The position numbers were made by a program, and so were the translations under genes. From NCBI RefSeq assembly GCF_003201605.1, contig NZ_QJJR01000006.1, positions 86,617 to 150,616 of the forward strand: DNA of 64,000 nt. The letters run 5' to 3'. The notes under the pieces were generated by a model that saw only the letters and a list, made by a program, of their open reading frames with translations, was not told the DNA's origin and ran no database searches. Source of the DNA: Streptohalobacillus salinus (GTDB taxonomy: Bacteria; Bacillota; Bacilli; Bacillales; Amphibacillaceae). Shown here in pieces: positions 1 through 11,619 of this stretch (the stretch's first letter is position 1; each line of letters opens with the position of its first letter).

Positions 1-447
1 ATCACTCGGATCTACTACCACGGTTACGTCACGAAAGTTTTTAGCTGCTGAGCGTAACATTGTTGGTCCACCAATATCGATGTTTTCAATGGCTTCTGCT
101 TCTGAAACACCTTCTTTTTGAATCGTTTCTTTAAATGGATATAAGTTCACAACAACGATATCAATATAGTGAATGCCTCGGGCTTTTAACTGTTCGGTGT
201 GACTGTCATCGTCGCGTCTAGCAAGTAAGCCAGCATGAATGATCGGATGAAGCGATTTAACACGACCATCTAGAATCTCATCTGAACCGGTTACTTCTGA
301 AACAGCCAGTGCTTTTAGTCCACCATCACGCAGCGCTTTTAGTGTACCGCCCGTCGATATGAGTTCATACCCTAAGTCAATTAACCCTTTTGCAAATGGT
401 ACCAACTTTGATTTGTCTGAAACACTTAATAATGCACGTTTTTTCAA
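1..447 (-). CDS. purH: PurH, bifunctional AICAR transformylase/IMP cyclohydrolase (N-terminal part, cut by window edge)
   Basis: Reading leftwards from 447, the protein begins [16 protein letters not shown] and continues through LISTGGT and [13 protein letters not shown], the IMP cyclohydrolase (MGS-like) domain. The enzyme does the last two steps of IMP synthesis. Only about 149 codons are present; the transformylase domain lies beyond the window. The start is TTG, preceded by a GGGGGA SD; the TTG overlaps the TGA stop of purN (TTGA), so translation is probably coupled. It is the last visible gene of the purine operon; purD would be expected next. Confidence 0.95.
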   Translation of the reverse strand, partial: MKKRALLSVSDKSKLVPFAKGLIDLGYELISTGGTLKALRDGGLKALAVSEVTGSDEILDGRVKSLHPIIHAGLLARRDDDSHTEQLKARGIHYIDIVVVNLYPFKETIQKEGVSEAEAIENIDIGGPTMLRSAAKNFRDVTVVVDPSD

Positions 448-1031
448 GAAAAATCCCCCTTAGTTATTAATGTTTGAATCGTTTCTGGATAGAGTTTATG
501 TTCCACTTGTTGAATGTTTGTTTGTAACATGGCTCTCGTATCAGCATCATCAATCGCTACACACGCTTGCGCGATGATTCGACCAGTGTCCATCCCCGCG
601 TCAACATAATGAATCGTCACGCCGGTAATTTTTACCCCAGCTTCAAATGCTTGCCCGATTGCATCAAGACCTTTAAAACTCGGTAATAATGATGGATGAA
701 TGTTGATGATACGCCCTTCAAATGCATGAAGCAAGGTCGGACCAATCAAGCGCATGTACCCAGCAAGAATAATCCCCTCGACAGCTTTTATATGTAACGC
801 TTCAACAATTTTTGATTCAAATGCTGCTTTATTAGTAAAAGCTTTCGGATCAAAGACAAATGTCTCCACCCCAAAAGCTTTAGCTTTATCTAATACTAAC
901 GCATTCGCTTGATCAGAGACAACAAGAACTACTTCTGCATCAAGTTCACCCTGTTCAATCGCTGCTTGTATCGCTACAAAGTTACTACCTGTCCCAGAAG
1001 CAAAGACGGCAAGTTTTGTTTTAGCCTTCAA
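444..1031 (-). CDS. purN: PurN, phosphoribosylglycinamide formyltransferase
   Basis: 195 residues, the usual length for the folate-dependent GAR transformylase (GAR to FGAR). The N-terminal FASGTGSNF loop, the [14 protein letters not shown] segment carrying the catalytic Asn and His, and the [13 protein letters not shown] segment with the catalytic Asp are all intact. The start is TTG at 1031, overlapping the purM stop by 11 nt, with an AAGGAGTGA SD inside the purM end. It sits between purM and purH in the standard Bacillus operon order. Confidence 0.95.
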   Translation of the reverse strand: MKAKTKLAVFASGTGSNFVAIQAAIEQGELDAEVVLVVSDQANALVLDKAKAFGVETFVFDPKAFTNKAAFESKIVEALHIKAVEGIILAGYMRLIGPTLLHAFEGRIINIHPSLLPSFKGLDAIGQAFEAGVKITGVTIHYVDAGMDTGRIIAQACVAIDDADTRAMLQTNIQQVEHKLYPETIQTLITKGDFS

Positions 1032-2049
1032 CTAGAGTCACTCCTTCTGAGCTGGTTACCTCACCAATGACATACGCCTCTTCGCCTAAATCCTTTAAAA
1101 CATCTAGAACCAGCGTCGTTTCATGAGGGGCAACCATGACAGCCATCCCAATGCCCATATTAAAGACACCTAAAAAATCTTCAAACGTCTGGTTCGTTTG
1201 TTTTTCAAGATACTCAAAAATAGGTAGGCGTGGCCAACTATTTTTTGTAATAGCTACACCTAATCCGTTTGGTATTGCGCGCGGTAAGTTCTCATAGAAG
1301 CCACCACCGGTGATATGACTTAATCCTTTGATATCAACCTGTGTTTTTAAGGTTTGAATTGCTTTGACATAAATTTTTGTCGGCTCAAGTAACGCTTCAC
1401 CTAATGTCTGCCCTAGTTCATCAACGTGGGTGGTTAAAGACAAATGTTGATCAGCAATAATCTTCCGTACTAGTGAAAAACCATTTGAATGGACACCGCT
1501 GGATGTCATGCCAATAATCACATCCCCCGCTTCAATCGTATTACCTGTAATTAGGTCTGGCTTATTGCCAATTCCGACGGTAAAACCAGCAAGGTCATAC
1601 TCACCGGTTTGGTACATCCCTGGCATTTCCGCCGTTTCACCACCAATTAAGGCAGCCCCACTTTGAACACATCCATCTGCAATCCCTTTGACAATCTGTT
1701 CAATCTTTTCTGGTTCATTTTTTCCACAAGCAATATAATCAAGGAAAAAGAGCGGGTCAGCGCCTTGACTAATTACGTCGTTCACACACATAGCCACTAG
1801 GTCAATTCCGACGGTATCATGGCGATCCAGTTCAAAAGCAAGCTTTAACTTTGTTCCAACGCCATCTGTGCCAGAAACAAGGACGGGCTCATCATAACGA
1901 AAGGCTGAAAGATCAAAGAGTCCTGCGAAAGCGCCAACGCCTCCGAGCACTTCAGCACGATTGGTACGGTTAATATGTTTCTTCATTCGTTCGACTGCTT
2001 CATAGCCCGCATGGACATCCACACCCGCTTCTTTATAAATATCGCTCAT
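1021..2049 (-). CDS. purM: PurM, phosphoribosylformylglycinamidine cyclo-ligase (AIR synthetase)
   Basis: 342 residues, full length. It closes the imidazole ring of FGAM to AIR using ATP. The start [19 protein letters not shown] is typical, as are the glycine-rich [11 protein letters not shown] and [12 protein letters not shown] segments and the [16 protein letters not shown] motif. ATG start, 15 nt after the purF stop. It is a PurM/PurL-fold ATPase acting as a cytosolic dimer. Confidence 0.97.
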   Translation of the reverse strand: MSDIYKEAGVDVHAGYEAVERMKKHINRTNRAEVLGGVGAFAGLFDLSAFRYDEPVLVSGTDGVGTKLKLAFELDRHDTVGIDLVAMCVNDVISQGADPLFFLDYIACGKNEPEKIEQIVKGIADGCVQSGAALIGGETAEMPGMYQTGEYDLAGFTVGIGNKPDLITGNTIEAGDVIIGMTSSGVHSNGFSLVRKIIADQHLSLTTHVDELGQTLGEALLEPTKIYVKAIQTLKTQVDIKGLSHITGGGFYENLPRAIPNGLGVAITKNSWPRLPIFEYLEKQTNQTFEDFLGVFNMGIGMAVMVAPHETTLVLDVLKDLGEEAYVIGEVTSSEGVTLVEG

Positions 2050-2064
2050 TTAATATGCCCCCTC

Positions 2065-3474
2065 TTATGCTTTATAAACCGGATTTACAGTATCAGGATA
2101 AATCTCTGTTGGGTACTTGCCGGTAAAACAGGCGTTACAAACACCGTGCGTTTGTTCATCGCCTTGAACAACAGATGATTCCAATCCTTCAACGGATAAG
2201 AAAGCTAAAGAATCGGCACCAATTTGTTCTCGCATTTCTTCAACTGAGTAATTCGCGGCAATTAACTCCCCCTTGGTTGACGTATCAATCCCGTAGTAAC
2301 AAGGATTAACAATCGGTGGTGAAGCAATTCTGACATGGACTTCTTTGGCGCCTGCTTCTTTTAATAGCGTAACAATACGACGACTCGTGGTTCCACGTAC
2401 AATCGAATCATCTACCATCACGACGCGTTTTCCTTCGACAATACCACGGACAGGTGAGAGTTTCATTTTCACCCCTTGTTCACGTAGTTCTTGTGAGGGT
2501 TGAATAAACGTTCGACCGACGTAGCGATTTTTCACTAACCCAATTTCATAAGGAATTCCCGTTGCCTCTGAGTAGCCAATTGCAGCTGAAATGCTGGAAT
2601 CAGGTACACCTGTAACAATATCAGCCTCTACGTTGGCTTCTTTTGCTAATTGTTTTCCCATGACTTTTCGACTGGCATGAACATTTAAACCATTGATGTT
2701 GCTATCAGGTCTTGAAAAATAGACATATTCCATCGAACAAAGTTTACGTCCGATTTCTGAACTGAAGCGACTTGAACGCAAGCCGTCCTTATCGATCACA
2801 ATCAATTCCCCTGGTTTAACTTCACGCTCGTAGGTAGCGCCAATTAAATCAAAAGCACACGTTTCACTAGCAACAACATAAGCATCACCTAATCTTCCAA
2901 GTGACAGTGGGCGTAACCCACGTGGGTCAAGCGCAACAAATAATTGATCTTCAGTTAGAATTGTGAAGGCATAAGCACCTTTAATCATACCGAGCGCTTG
3001 TTTAATCGCTTCTTCAAGATCTAAGTGACCACTACGTTTAATTAAATGCGCAACCACTTCCGTATCAGAGGTTGTCGATAAGATACTTCCTTGTGCTTCA
3101 AGTTGTGACTTTAAAGCAAAGGCATTGACTAAGTTACCATTATGACAAAGCGCCATGCTTGATTTTTGCGAACGAAAGACAAGCGGTTGAACGTTCTCAA
3201 AGCCACCGCCACCTTGGGTTGCATAACGAACGTGTCCGATTGCACTACTCCCCACCAAACCTTTTACCTGACCTTCCTCAAACACTTCATTGATCAAGCC
3301 GGTGCCTTTATGCAAGTGTAATTCCTCGCCATCACTCGTAACAATGCCAGCACCTTCTTGCCCGCGGTGCTGAAGCGCATGTAAACCATAATAAGTCATT
3401 TCTGCTGCCTTTTTATGACCAAAGATACCAAAGACACCACATTCTTCATTTAAGCCTTTGATTTCAGTAAGCAT
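2065..3474 (-). CDS. purF: PurF, amidophosphoribosyltransferase
   Basis: 469 residues from ATG at 3474, preceded by AAGGAG. First committed step of purine synthesis (PRPP plus glutamine to phosphoribosylamine). The leader [11 protein letters not shown] is an 11-residue propeptide like that of Bacillus PurF, so Cys12 becomes the N-terminal nucleophile. The four cysteines expected for the Bacillus-type Fe-S cluster are present (KLCSM, NPCYY, and both in GVCNACF), suggesting oxygen-sensitive stability. The PRPP loop [16 protein letters not shown] is intact. A longer reading frame begins at 3492 but lacks an SD. Overlaps the purL end by 25 nt. Confidence 0.96.
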   Translation of the reverse strand: MLTEIKGLNEECGVFGIFGHKKAAEMTYYGLHALQHRGQEGAGIVTSDGEELHLHKGTGLINEVFEEGQVKGLVGSSAIGHVRYATQGGGGFENVQPLVFRSQKSSMALCHNGNLVNAFALKSQLEAQGSILSTTSDTEVVAHLIKRSGHLDLEEAIKQALGMIKGAYAFTILTEDQLFVALDPRGLRPLSLGRLGDAYVVASETCAFDLIGATYEREVKPGELIVIDKDGLRSSRFSSEIGRKLCSMEYVYFSRPDSNINGLNVHASRKVMGKQLAKEANVEADIVTGVPDSSISAAIGYSEATGIPYEIGLVKNRYVGRTFIQPSQELREQGVKMKLSPVRGIVEGKRVVMVDDSIVRGTTSRRIVTLLKEAGAKEVHVRIASPPIVNPCYYGIDTSTKGELIAANYSVEEMREQIGADSLAFLSVEGLESSVVQGDEQTHGVCNACFTGKYPTEIYPDTVNPVYKA

Positions 3475-5678
3475 GGAATAGCTCCTTTCCAAAGCGTTTC
3501 TAATGCTTGTACAGGTTCTGTTATAACTGCTTCCTTATTGACAGTCACACGTAACACACCGTTTTCTGTGACATGGCCGATCACGGTGGCATCTTCAATT
3601 AATGCTTCAACCTCAGCAACATCAGCTGGATCGACACTAATCACATAACGAGACTGCGTTTCACTGAATAACACCGTATTAACATCTCCCGATAAATCAA
3701 CGGTTGCACCTAGGGTTGGTTGGTTAAAAAGGGACTCGGCAATCGCAACACTAAAACCCCCTTCGGATACATCGTGCGCTGACTTCACCAAACCCACTTG
3801 AATTGCTTTTAATAACGCATCTCCACGTTTACGTTCAAGATCAAGATCGATTGAAGGGGCATGACCAAAGTATTCATGCTCTAAAATATTTTGTAATTCA
3901 CTTCCAGCGAATTCTGGCTTTGCTTCACCGATCATTAAAATAACATCCCCTGCTGCTTTAAAGTGCGAGGTGGTTATGTCTTTTGTTTTCGCATGCAACC
4001 CAACCATCCCAACGATTGGAGTTGGGAAAATTGCTTGACCTTGCGATTCATTGTAAAGTGAAACATTTCCACTAATTACTGGCGTATCAAGCGCTAGGCA
4101 AGCTGCTGACATGCCTTCAACACTTTTCTCCATTTGCCAGAAATTTTCCGGCTTATCGGGGTTACCAAAGTTTAAGCCATCAGTAATTGCCAACGGTTTA
4201 GCACCAGAGGCGTAAATATTTCGAGCCGCTTCAGCAACCGCAATCTTTCCACCTGTTTCCGGATCTAAATAAATATATCGGGAATTGCAATCCGTTGTTA
4301 TGGCAATCGCTTTATCATAATCACGAATCCGAATCACCGCTGCATCCGACCCCGGGCTCACCACTGTATTGGCTTGGACCATTGAATCATATTGATCATA
4401 CACATATTCTTTACTCGCAATCGTTGGTTGCTGCAGCAATTGTTTAAACGTTTCAGCCACATCTTCAACATCAGGCTGATAAGTTTTCATTTGTTGGAAA
4501 GCCTCATAGTAAGCAGGAACTTTTGACGGTTTATAGTAGACCGGTGCATCTTCAGCAAGTGAATCAACCGGGATATCACAGACAACCTCACCATGGTGAA
4601 TGAGCCTAAACTGCTTATCGTCGGTTACTTTCCCAACCGCTACAGCTTCTAAACTATACTTTTTAAAAATATCGACAATTTCTTGCTCACGGCCTTTTTC
4701 GACGACGAGTAACATCCGTTCTTGTGATTCGGACAACATCATTTCATATGCAGTCATATTTGCTTCACGTTGCGGGATTAAGTTCATATTCATTTCCATT
4801 CCCATGCCCGCTTTACTCGCCATTTCAGAAGCTGATGAGGTTAAACCAGCCGCTCCCATATCTTGCATGCCAACTAACGCATCACAATGAATAGCCTCAA
4901 GACAAGCTTCAATGAGTAGTTTTTCCATAAATGGGTCACCGACCTGTACATTTGAGCGGCGATTTTCAGAGTCTTCTGTTAAATCCTCAGAAGCGAAGGT
5001 TGCACCGTGAATCCCGTCACGTCCTGTTTTTGATCCGACATATAACACCGTATTGCCTAATCCTTTAGCTACCCCTTGTTGAATATCCTTTCTATCAATC
5101 AAGCCGACAGCCATCGCATTCACAAGTGGATTGCCTTCATAACACGCATCAAACTGAACTTCTCCACCGACTGTTGGCACGCCAACACAGTTCCCGTAGC
5201 CACTGATCCCGTGGACAACTTCTTCAAACAAATATTTAACACGACCCGATGTTAGCGGACCAAACCGTAATGAATTCAGTGAGGCAATCGGACGTGCACC
5301 CATCGAAAAGATATCTCGAATAATCCCACCGACACCGGTAGCAGCTCCTTGGTAAGGCTCGACCGCTGATGGGTGATTATGACTTTCTATTTTAAAGACA
5401 ATCCCTTGATCGTCTCCGATATCAATAATACCAGCTCCTTCACCCGGGCCTTGTATGACCTGTGGACCTTCAGTAGGAAACTTGCGCAAGAGTGGTTTTG
5501 ACGTTTTATAACTACAATGCTCAGACCACATTACTGAAAAAATACCTGTTTCGGTGTAATTAGGTTGACGACCTAAAATCTTTTTAACCGATTGATACTC
5601 TTCGTCAGTTAAGCCCATCTCTTGGTAAAGCTTTTCTTTCTCAATCACTTCCGGGCTAATTTCATGCGTTTGTAACAT
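3450..5678 (-). CDS. purL: PurL, FGAM synthase large (synthetase) subunit
   Basis: 742 residues, the short Gram-positive type that works with separate PurS and PurQ. It amidates FGAR with ammonia delivered by PurQ. The N-terminal SEHCSYK motif, the [28 protein letters not shown] region and the duplicated PurM-like domains (second starting near residue 430) are clear. It overlaps PurQ by 17 nt at its start and PurF at its end, so the run purS-Q-L-F is tightly coupled. Confidence 0.97.
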   Translation of the reverse strand: MLQTHEISPEVIEKEKLYQEMGLTDEEYQSVKKILGRQPNYTETGIFSVMWSEHCSYKTSKPLLRKFPTEGPQVIQGPGEGAGIIDIGDDQGIVFKIESHNHPSAVEPYQGAATGVGGIIRDIFSMGARPIASLNSLRFGPLTSGRVKYLFEEVVHGISGYGNCVGVPTVGGEVQFDACYEGNPLVNAMAVGLIDRKDIQQGVAKGLGNTVLYVGSKTGRDGIHGATFASEDLTEDSENRRSNVQVGDPFMEKLLIEACLEAIHCDALVGMQDMGAAGLTSSASEMASKAGMGMEMNMNLIPQREANMTAYEMMLSESQERMLLVVEKGREQEIVDIFKKYSLEAVAVGKVTDDKQFRLIHHGEVVCDIPVDSLAEDAPVYYKPSKVPAYYEAFQQMKTYQPDVEDVAETFKQLLQQPTIASKEYVYDQYDSMVQANTVVSPGSDAAVIRIRDYDKAIAITTDCNSRYIYLDPETGGKIAVAEAARNIYASGAKPLAITDGLNFGNPDKPENFWQMEKSVEGMSAACLALDTPVISGNVSLYNESQGQAIFPTPIVGMVGLHAKTKDITTSHFKAAGDVILMIGEAKPEFAGSELQNILEHEYFGHAPSIDLDLERKRGDALLKAIQVGLVKSAHDVSEGGFSVAIAESLFNQPTLGATVDLSGDVNTVLFSETQSRYVISVDPADVAEVEALIEDATVIGHVTENGVLRVTVNKEAVITEPVQALETLWKGAIPCLLKSKA

Positions 5679-6345
5679 AGCTGTCCCTCCAATTTTTCAC
5701 GAGTGATGTGAACATTTTCAAGCCGTCCATACTTCCGAGAATCGTTTCAGTCGCACGTTCTGGGTGGGGCATCATGCCAAGTACATTGCCGGCTTCATTA
5801 ATAATACCGGCGATATCTGCCACTGAACCATTGGGATTATCTTTATAGGTGAACACGATTTGTTGATTGGTTTTCAATTGCGCTAACGTCTCATCATCAC
5901 AGTAATAATTCCCTTCACCATGGGCAACTGGAATCGAAATTTCTTCATCCATTTGATAATCGCTCGTAAACTGTGTCTGATTATTTTTCACAACCAATGT
6001 TTCGTGATGACAAATAAATTTGAGTTTCTCATTACGGAGAAGCGCGCCTGGCAACAGTCCTGCTTCCAGCAAAATCTGAAAGCCATTACAGACACCAAGA
6101 ATTGGTGTGCCACGTTCGGCTTCACGTTTTAAGGAATCAACAATTTTAGAAGTAGAGGCAATTGCCCCACAACGCAAGTAATCACCATAAGAAAAACCAC
6201 CTGGGATAAGAATTGCATCATATCCACTCAAGTGACTGTCTTGATACCAGACAAGCTCAGCTTCTTCACCGAGTGCATCCTTAGCAGCATGGTACATATC
6301 TCGGTCACAGTTAGAACCCGGAAAAACGATCACAGCAAACCTCAC
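5662..6345 (-). CDS. purQ: PurQ, FGAM synthase glutaminase subunit
   Basis: 227 residues, class I glutamine amidotransferase. The nucleophile Cys is in GVCNGFQIL and the His-Glu pair in MMPHPERA; the N-terminus [15 protein letters not shown] is typical. It supplies ammonia to PurL with PurS as the bridge. The ATG overlaps the purS stop by 4 nt (ATGA). Confidence 0.97.
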   Translation of the reverse strand: MRFAVIVFPGSNCDRDMYHAAKDALGEEAELVWYQDSHLSGYDAILIPGGFSYGDYLRCGAIASTSKIVDSLKREAERGTPILGVCNGFQILLEAGLLPGALLRNEKLKFICHHETLVVKNNQTQFTSDYQMDEEISIPVAHGEGNYYCDDETLAQLKTNQQIVFTYKDNPNGSVADIAGIINEAGNVLGMMPHPERATETILGSMDGLKMFTSLVKNWRDSYVTNA

Positions 6346-6593
6346 GAGACGACACCTTCCTCGACATCATACGTGTAGTTTTCAATAACTGGGTTAGCTA
6401 ATAACTTTTGGCACATCGCTTCAACTTCTGCTTTCACATCGACGGCATCGTCCATATACATTTCAATCAATTTACCGACACGTACTTCTTTAACGCCTTC
6501 GTAACCCAGTGTAGCTAAAGAGCCTTCAATGGCCTTTCCTTCCGGATCTAAAACGCCCTCTTTTAATGTGATATGAATGCTAACTTTTTTCAT
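6342..6593 (-). CDS. purS: PurS, FGAM synthase bridging subunit
   Basis: 83 residues. Small subunit that docks PurQ onto PurL. The sequence [20 protein letters not shown] and the ending [13 protein letters not shown] are characteristic. It overlaps both neighbours by 4 nt (purC upstream, purQ downstream). Confidence 0.96.
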   Translation of the reverse strand: MKKVSIHITLKEGVLDPEGKAIEGSLATLGYEGVKEVRVGKLIEMYMDDAVDVKAEVEAMCQKLLANPVIENYTYDVEEGVVS

Positions 6594-7297
6594 GATAATT
6601 CCTCCAACCGTGTCAGTATTTTTTGATAAACAGTAAGAATATCGCCCGTGCCTTGTCGAAATACATCTTTATCTAAATGCTCGTCTGTTGTTAAGTCAAC
6701 CAAGCGACACGTATCCGGTGAAATTTCATCAGAGAGAATGATGTCACCATTTAGTAGGCGCCCAAATTCAATTTTAAAGTCAATCAGCTTTACATTGATT
6801 TGTTTGAAAAAATCAATCAAAGCCGCATTAATCTTTAGCGCTGCTTCTTTGATAAAAGAAAGTTCTACACTATTGACATCCATCAACAGCTGCGCATGTT
6901 GATCATTGATCAACGGATCATTTAGCGCATCATTTTTATAAAACCACTCAACAAGTGGTGGATCAAATGCTGTTCCTTCCTTTATGCCTAACCGCTTTTC
7001 AAGTGTATAACTTGCTTGATTTCTGACTACCACTTCAAGCGGGATTATTTCTGTCTGGTACACTTTTTGCTCCGTATCATTTAAGGTTTCAATAAAGTGA
7101 TGACGAATTCCCACTTTTGTCAAGGCTTCGAATACATGGGCGGTAATTAAATTATTAAACCGCCCCTTCCCTTGAAAGACTTCTTTTTTCTGACCATTAA
7201 ATGCCGTTGCATCATCTTTATAACTTAAAATTAATTCCCCGTCTGTCTCTGTTTTATATACACGTTTCGCTTTACCTTCATACATTAACTCACGCAT
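6590..7297 (-). CDS. purC: PurC, SAICAR synthase
   Basis: About 235 residues. It ligates aspartate to CAIR. The LMYEGKAKRVYKT start, the VVRNQASYTLEKRLG segment and LIDFKIEFGR followed by DEISPDTCRL are hallmark motifs. A GTG at 7306 is in frame, but it sits directly on the AAGGGA SD, so ATG at 7297 is preferred (about 10 nt spacing). The end overlaps purS by 4 nt. Confidence 0.95.
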   Translation of the reverse strand: MRELMYEGKAKRVYKTETDGELILSYKDDATAFNGQKKEVFQGKGRFNNLITAHVFEALTKVGIRHHFIETLNDTEQKVYQTEIIPLEVVVRNQASYTLEKRLGIKEGTAFDPPLVEWFYKNDALNDPLINDQHAQLLMDVNSVELSFIKEAALKINAALIDFFKQINVKLIDFKIEFGRLLNGDIILSDEISPDTCRLVDLTTDEHLDKDVFRQGTGDILTVYQKILTRLEELS

Positions 7298-7323
7298 CAA
7301 AGCCACATCCCTTATGTTTTGAT

Positions 7324-8622
7324 TTATTCCGTTAAGCCAATCCGATCAAAGATTTGATCGACATTTTTCAAGTGATACGTATAATCAAAGCAGTCATCAA
7401 TTTGTTCACGAGAAAGTAAATGGGTGATCTTGCTTTCTTGCTCAACCAATGATTTAAAGTGCACACCTGTTTCCCATGCTTTCATTGCATTCGGTTGAAC
7501 CAAATCATACGCTTCTTCACGACTCATGCCTTCGTCAATCAAGGAAAGCAATACACGTTGAGAGAAAATCACACCGAAGGTGCGGTCAATGTTGCGCTTC
7601 ATATTATCGTCAAATACAGTCAGGTTCTTCACAATGTTACTAAAACGATTCAGCATATAATTCAAGGTAATTGTCGCATCAGGTAATATGACACGTTCTG
7701 CAGATGAGTGTGAGATATCACGTTCGTGCCACAAACTCACATTTTCATAAGCTGTTAACATATACCCACGCATCAACCGACTCATTCCCGTCATGTTTTC
7801 TGAGCCGATTGGATTCCGTTTATGCGGCATTGCTGATGATCCTTTTTGTCCTTTGTTGAAAAACTCTTCCACTTCACGGGTTTCTGTTTTCTGCAAACCG
7901 CGAATTTCCGTAGCGAACTTTTCAATCGATGTCGCTACTAAACTAAGGGTCGCCATATACTGGGCGTGACGGTCACGCTGCAACGTTTGCGTTGAAACAG
8001 GCGCAGGGCTTAAGCCAAGTTTCTCACAGACGTATTGTTCAACAAAAGGATCAATGTTGGCATATGTCCCAACAGCGCCTGAAAGCTTACCAAATTCAAC
8101 ATTGACACAAGCCGCATCAAAACGTGTTAAATTCCGTTTCATTTCTTCATACCATAGCGCCATTTTCAAGCCGAACGTGGTCGGTTCAGCGTGAACACCA
8201 TGGGTACGCCCCATCATCACGGTATGTTTATGCTCAATCGCTTTTTCTTTTAAAATCTCAATAAAATTAACAATATCTTTTCGAATAATAACGTTTGCTT
8301 GCTTGATTAAGAAAGAAAGCGCCGTGTCAACAACATCTGTTGATGTTAAACCATAATGAACCCATTTCTTTTCCTCACCTAATGTTTCAGATACACTTCG
8401 CGTAAAGGCAACGACATCATGACGCGTTTCTTGTTCAATCTCAAGAATACGATCAATATCAAACGTTGCGTTCGCTCTAATTTTTTCCACGTCCTCTTTT
8501 GGAATAACGCCCAGTTCACTCCATGCTTCACAGGCTAATATTTCAACTTCTAGCCACGCTTGATAGCGGTTTTCATCTGTCCAAATCTTACCCATTTCTT
8601 CTCTGGTATAACGTTCAATCAT
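7324..8622 (-). CDS. purB: PurB, adenylosuccinate lyase
   Basis: About 432 residues from the ATG following GAGGAGG ([14 protein letters not shown]). It acts twice in purine synthesis: SAICAR to AICAR, and adenylosuccinate to AMP. The fumarase-superfamily signature [19 protein letters not shown] is intact, as is the TSTDVVDTA segment. An in-frame extension to 8670 has no SD and is unlike the family start. It lies 27 nt upstream of purC. Confidence 0.96.
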   Translation of the reverse strand: MIERYTREEMGKIWTDENRYQAWLEVEILACEAWSELGVIPKEDVEKIRANATFDIDRILEIEQETRHDVVAFTRSVSETLGEEKKWVHYGLTSTDVVDTALSFLIKQANVIIRKDIVNFIEILKEKAIEHKHTVMMGRTHGVHAEPTTFGLKMALWYEEMKRNLTRFDAACVNVEFGKLSGAVGTYANIDPFVEQYVCEKLGLSPAPVSTQTLQRDRHAQYMATLSLVATSIEKFATEIRGLQKTETREVEEFFNKGQKGSSAMPHKRNPIGSENMTGMSRLMRGYMLTAYENVSLWHERDISHSSAERVILPDATITLNYMLNRFSNIVKNLTVFDDNMKRNIDRTFGVIFSQRVLLSLIDEGMSREEAYDLVQPNAMKAWETGVHFKSLVEQESKITHLLSREQIDDCFDYTYHLKNVDQIFDRIGLTE

Positions 8623-8709
8623 AATTAAGTCCTCCTCAGGTTGCTTGTCTATCTCTATATTATATTTCAACTTATCAAAATCAAAGGTTTACTTCTAGCC
8701 GAACTCAAC

Positions 8710-9825
8710 CTATATATTTAACTTCCGCCGTTTTTCAGCTAATTCTGTTGGTGTCTTAGCGACTAAGGTCAAGTGACCAACCTTTCGTTTCGGTTTAATC
8801 GCGTCTTTACCATACATATGAATATGTGCATCGGTCAATCTGCTTGGGTCAGTAAAAAAGTCGGCCAAGTTATCACCGAGCAAATTAACCATGATACTCG
8901 CCCCGTGAAAATACACGGGCAACAAAGGCAACCCACAAATCGCGCGAATATGTTGCTCAAACTGACTGACATTACAAGCTTCAATCGTGTAATGACCAGA
9001 GTTATGTGGTCGCGGAGCCAGTTCATTGACATAAATCGCTTCACCTTTAACAAATAGTTCAAGTGTAAAGGTGCCAACGACCCCAATAACTGCCGCAATC
9101 TCTTTTGCTGCTTGGATTGCTCGTTCACGTACCGTTTCACTTACGGCTGCCGGAACCGTGGTCGTATGAAGAATGTGATCTCGATGCACATTCTCACCAA
9201 CCGGAAAAACAGCGAGTTCGCCTGTTTGACTTCTTGTGAACACAACGGATAGTTCACAATCAAATGCAACAAACGCTTCATAAATTAAACGGCCATGGCT
9301 TTTCAACAAGGCCATGACATCACTTAGACCAGACGCATCGATCAGTTTTACTTGGCCTTTACCGTCATAACCACCACGACACGTTTTGACAACAGCTGGA
9401 TAACCAATTGTTCGAATGGCTTCGGATAAGGATGCTTCATCTGTGACAATTTGAAACGGACTAACCGGTTGATTTGCTTCTTGCATCGCTTGTTTTTCTC
9501 GTTCACGGTCCTGAGTAATTGCAAGTGCTTGCGTGCCTTGGGGTAACAGTCCTAAATCAAATAAATACTTCGCTGCCTCAAGATCAACATTTTCAAATTC
9601 ATAGGTGACAACATCTACTTTTTCAGCCAAGCGCTTTACCGCCTCTAAATCATCATAATCAGCAATGATTTGTTCATCCGCTATCTGTGCCGCCGGGCAA
9701 TTAGGGGTGGGATCGAGCACAATCAGTGAATAACCCATGTGCCGAGCCGTTGTCGCCATCATTCGGCCAAGCTGACCTCCACCGATGATGCCGATTGTAT
9801 TCCCATAGATAAAACTATTTTTCAT
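8710..9825 (-). CDS. purK: PurK, N5-carboxyaminoimidazole ribonucleotide synthetase
   Basis: 371 residues, ATP-grasp fold. It carboxylates AIR to N5-CAIR with bicarbonate and ATP. The N-terminal [13 protein letters not shown], the [12 protein letters not shown] loop and the [17 protein letters not shown] motif are all intact. The ATG overlaps the purE stop by 11 nt. PurE immediately upstream uses its product. Confidence 0.96.
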   Translation of the reverse strand: MKNSFIYGNTIGIIGGGQLGRMMATTARHMGYSLIVLDPTPNCPAAQIADEQIIADYDDLEAVKRLAEKVDVVTYEFENVDLEAAKYLFDLGLLPQGTQALAITQDREREKQAMQEANQPVSPFQIVTDEASLSEAIRTIGYPAVVKTCRGGYDGKGQVKLIDASGLSDVMALLKSHGRLIYEAFVAFDCELSVVFTRSQTGELAVFPVGENVHRDHILHTTTVPAAVSETVRERAIQAAKEIAAVIGVVGTFTLELFVKGEAIYVNELAPRPHNSGHYTIEACNVSQFEQHIRAICGLPLLPVYFHGASIMVNLLGDNLADFFTDPSRLTDAHIHMYGKDAIKPKRKVGHLTLVAKTPTELAEKRRKLNI

Positions 9826-10306
9826 TGAGTTCTTCCCTCATTTCATGAACTGCTTGTTTCATTGTCGCTTGGTAACTTATTAAACGTTCTGTTAATTGAT
9901 CGTCTTGTGTCGCTAAGATTTGCGTAGCTAAGATTCCCGCATTCTTCGCACCCGCTGATCCAATCGCAACGGTCGCAACAGGAACGCCACCAGGCATCTG
10001 TACGATGGAAAGAAGTGAATCAAGGCCATTCAACGCACGCGACTGCACAGGGACACCAATCACCGGAAGCGTCGTTTTACTCGCAACCATACCTGGTAAA
10101 TGCGCAGCACCACCTGCACCAGCAATAATCACTTTTAACCCTCGTTTGCGTGCCGATTCTGCATACGTAAACATGTCTTCAGGTGTCCGATGTGCTGAAA
10201 TAACCTCTTTCTCATAAGTCACACCTAAGTCATCAAGTACTAAACACGTTGCGTGCATGGTATCCCAATCAGAAATACTTCCCATAATAACACCTACATC
10301 AACCAT
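9815..10306 (-). CDS. purE: PurE, N5-CAIR mutase
   Basis: 163 residues from ATG at 10306 behind GAGGGG. It converts N5-CAIR to CAIR. The [14 protein letters not shown] start and the [13 protein letters not shown] and [15 protein letters not shown] motifs are diagnostic. First gene of the operon; its leader carries the guanine riboswitch and terminator. An in-frame extension to 10330 falls inside the terminator and is discarded. Confidence 0.97.
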   Translation of the reverse strand: MVDVGVIMGSISDWDTMHATCLVLDDLGVTYEKEVISAHRTPEDMFTYAESARKRGLKVIIAGAGGAAHLPGMVASKTTLPVIGVPVQSRALNGLDSLLSIVQMPGGVPVATVAIGSAGAKNAGILATQILATQDDQLTERLISYQATMKQAVHEMREELNEK

Positions 10307-10330
10307 GTTACCCCTCTTTTCCTTCAGCAA

Positions 10331-10387
10331 TTAAAAAGCACCTCTTTATCTTCAGTCGTTAAAAAACGAGAGAAGATGAAGAGGTGC
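10331..10387 (-). terminator. Riboswitch-controlled terminator before purE
   Basis: On the minus-strand RNA a long hairpin with arms GCACCUCUU...AAGAGGUGC is followed by U5. The 5' arm segment UUCAUCUUCUCUC (10368-10380) is complementary, with one G-U pair, to GAGGGAAGAUGAA made from 10463-10475, which contains the 3' strand of aptamer P1. This gives a classical guanine OFF switch: ligand stabilises P1, frees the terminator arm, and transcription stops before purE. Confidence 0.85.
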
Positions 10388-10468
10388 CTGACGTCAAATC
10401 TATCGACGGTAAACATCACTTCACTAACCTTTAAACGCGTTAAAGATTAATCAAATGATATTTTCATC

Positions 10469-10540
10469 TTCCCTCATAGTCCGTCATTTACGGTAACGGG
10501 TAGAAACTTTTGAGCCGTATTCTCAAATTATACGAGGAAA
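10469..10540 (-). ncRNA. Purine (guanine) riboswitch of the pur operon
   Basis: The minus strand matches the purine aptamer: P1 (UUUCCUCGUA with UAUGAGGGAA), J1/2 UAAUU, P2 with loop AAUACGG, J2/3 GUUUCUACC, P3 with loop CCGUAAA, and J3/1 GGACUAU. The ligand-pairing position is C, so the aptamer should bind guanine or hypoxanthine rather than adenine. Confidence 0.95.
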
Positions 10541-10576
10541 TTTATATTTATGTTTCATGTGTTTAAGTGCATTCTT

Positions 10577-10605
10577 ATCATAACAACAGACCACGTGTTA
10601 GTCAA
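10577..10605 (-). promoter_or_regulatory. Promoter of the pur operon
   Basis: On the minus strand TTGACT (from 10600-10605) is separated by exactly 17 nt from TATGAT (from 10577-10582). This sigma-A promoter would start transcription about 30 nt upstream of the aptamer. Confidence 0.75.
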
Positions 10606-10651
10606 TAAAAAATCGAACAATAAATTAAATTAATAATCTATTGTTCGTCTT
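10606..10651. promoter_or_regulatory. Double PurBox-like PurR operator, also the yebG terminator hairpin
   Basis: CGAACAATA (10614-10622) and TATTGTTCG (10639-10647) are inverted repeats 16 bp apart, just upstream of the pur -35. Known Bacillus PurR sites are two inverted PurBoxes (consensus AWWWCCGAACWWT) 16-17 bp apart near -49/-36 and -81/-68. The left box AAAATCGAACAAT has one mismatch and the spacing and position fit. Read on the minus strand, the same hairpin is followed by ATTTTTT and overlaps the yebG stop, so it may also terminate yebG. No purR gene is in the window. Confidence 0.6.
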
Positions 10652-10907
10652 TAATTCGAATCGCTTCAAATATAATCATTTGTTCGACGACTTCAGTCGT
10701 AATTTGTCCATTTTCTGTTATTTCTTCAAAAACAGGTTGCTCCATCCGTTTGACCGGCGTATAACCAGCTGCTTTAATTCGATCTAAACATGCATCAATG
10801 GATTCATTCGTCTCTTTTGTGAAGCGTTCTTTCTTTCGTGTCGGCGTCTGCGATGCTTTCTGCTGTTGATTCTTCAACCGGTTCTTCTTGGTATTCTTCT
10901 TCTGCAC
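10638..10907 (-). CDS. yebG: NETI-motif protein YebG
   Basis: 89 residues. The core [21 protein letters not shown] followed by EQPVFEE matches the small NETI-motif family of Bacillaceae, whose function is unknown. The N-terminal ~30 residues are a Lys/Gln-rich extension. The apparent start is GTG at 10907, 104 nt inside yebE, with AAGGGAAG about 10 nt before it; a TTG at codon 11 is an alternative. The position between yebE and purE is the same as in Bacillus subtilis. Confidence 0.75.
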   Translation of the reverse strand: MQKKNTKKNRLKNQQQKASQTPTRKKERFTKETNESIDACLDRIKAAGYTPVKRMEQPVFEEITENGQITTEVVEQMIIFEAIRIKDEQ

Positions 10908-11448
10908 TGCGTTTAATCTTCCCTTTCTTCACTTGTTTGACCCAGAAACCACCATTAATAGATTTCGGCTCATACGAAATAATAAAAGCTTTCGGGTCAA
11001 TGTTTTTGATTAGTTCATAAAGGTTAAGTTCATACTTTCGCGGGGTAAGTATTTGCATCGATAAGCGATCACCATCCATACCATAGGCATACCAACTGGT
11101 CACGCCGTAGCCACGATCGCGTAATTGCTTGGTAAAAGTTAAGTCCGGATCTGAAGAGATCACATTAACGGTAATGTAACCAAGCGCCAACCGTTCTTCA
11201 ATCTTCGAACCAACAATTACACCAATTCCGTACCCAAGACCATAAGCAAGTAAATTCTCAATCCGATCTAAATTATCAAGAACTAAACCTAAACCGAGTG
11301 TATAAACCATAATTTCTACGGTACCGATTGCTGCTGCTATATATTTCTGACCTTTTAATGTAAGAATGGTCCGTATTGTTGCGAATGACACATAAACAAT
11401 GTTAATCGCAAGAATAATCAAAATCATGGTTATTGCATTATCTAACAT
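10804..11448 (-). CDS. yebE: UPF0316/DUF2179 membrane protein YebE
   Basis: 214 residues. Three hydrophobic helices lie in about the first 85 residues ([59 protein letters not shown]), followed by a cytosolic DUF2179 domain with [21 protein letters not shown]. The acidic tail after about residue 180 overlaps yebG. Function unknown; other DUF2179 proteins have ligand-binding-like folds. It precedes yebG and follows pbuG as in Bacillus. Confidence 0.85.
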   Translation of the reverse strand: MLDNAITMILIILAINIVYVSFATIRTILTLKGQKYIAAAIGTVEIMVYTLGLGLVLDNLDRIENLLAYGLGYGIGVIVGSKIEERLALGYITVNVISSDPDLTFTKQLRDRGYGVTSWYAYGMDGDRLSMQILTPRKYELNLYELIKNIDPKAFIISYEPKSINGGFWVKQVKKGKIKRSAEEEYQEEPVEESTAESIADADTKERTLHKRDE

Positions 11449-11551
11449 AATTGAAAAACCTCCTAGCTAATATTGTATATTACCGTTAAGAGATTTTCCA
11501 ATTAAACTTCTTATCTTAAGCAAATAAATGGTTGTTAGGGGACTTATGCTG

Positions 11552-11591
11552 AAAACACACCGTTTCGCTAGGACTAGCGAAACGGTGTGTT
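11552..11591 (-). terminator. Terminator of pbuG
   Basis: A perfect inverted repeat with long arms (ACACACCGTTTCGCTAG type) closes on a very short loop, followed on the minus strand by TTTT. It lies 29 nt past the pbuG stop and insulates yebE-yebG. Confidence 0.8.
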
Positions 11592-11619
11592 AAGTTAATG
11601 ATCAAGCTCTGCACTTAGA

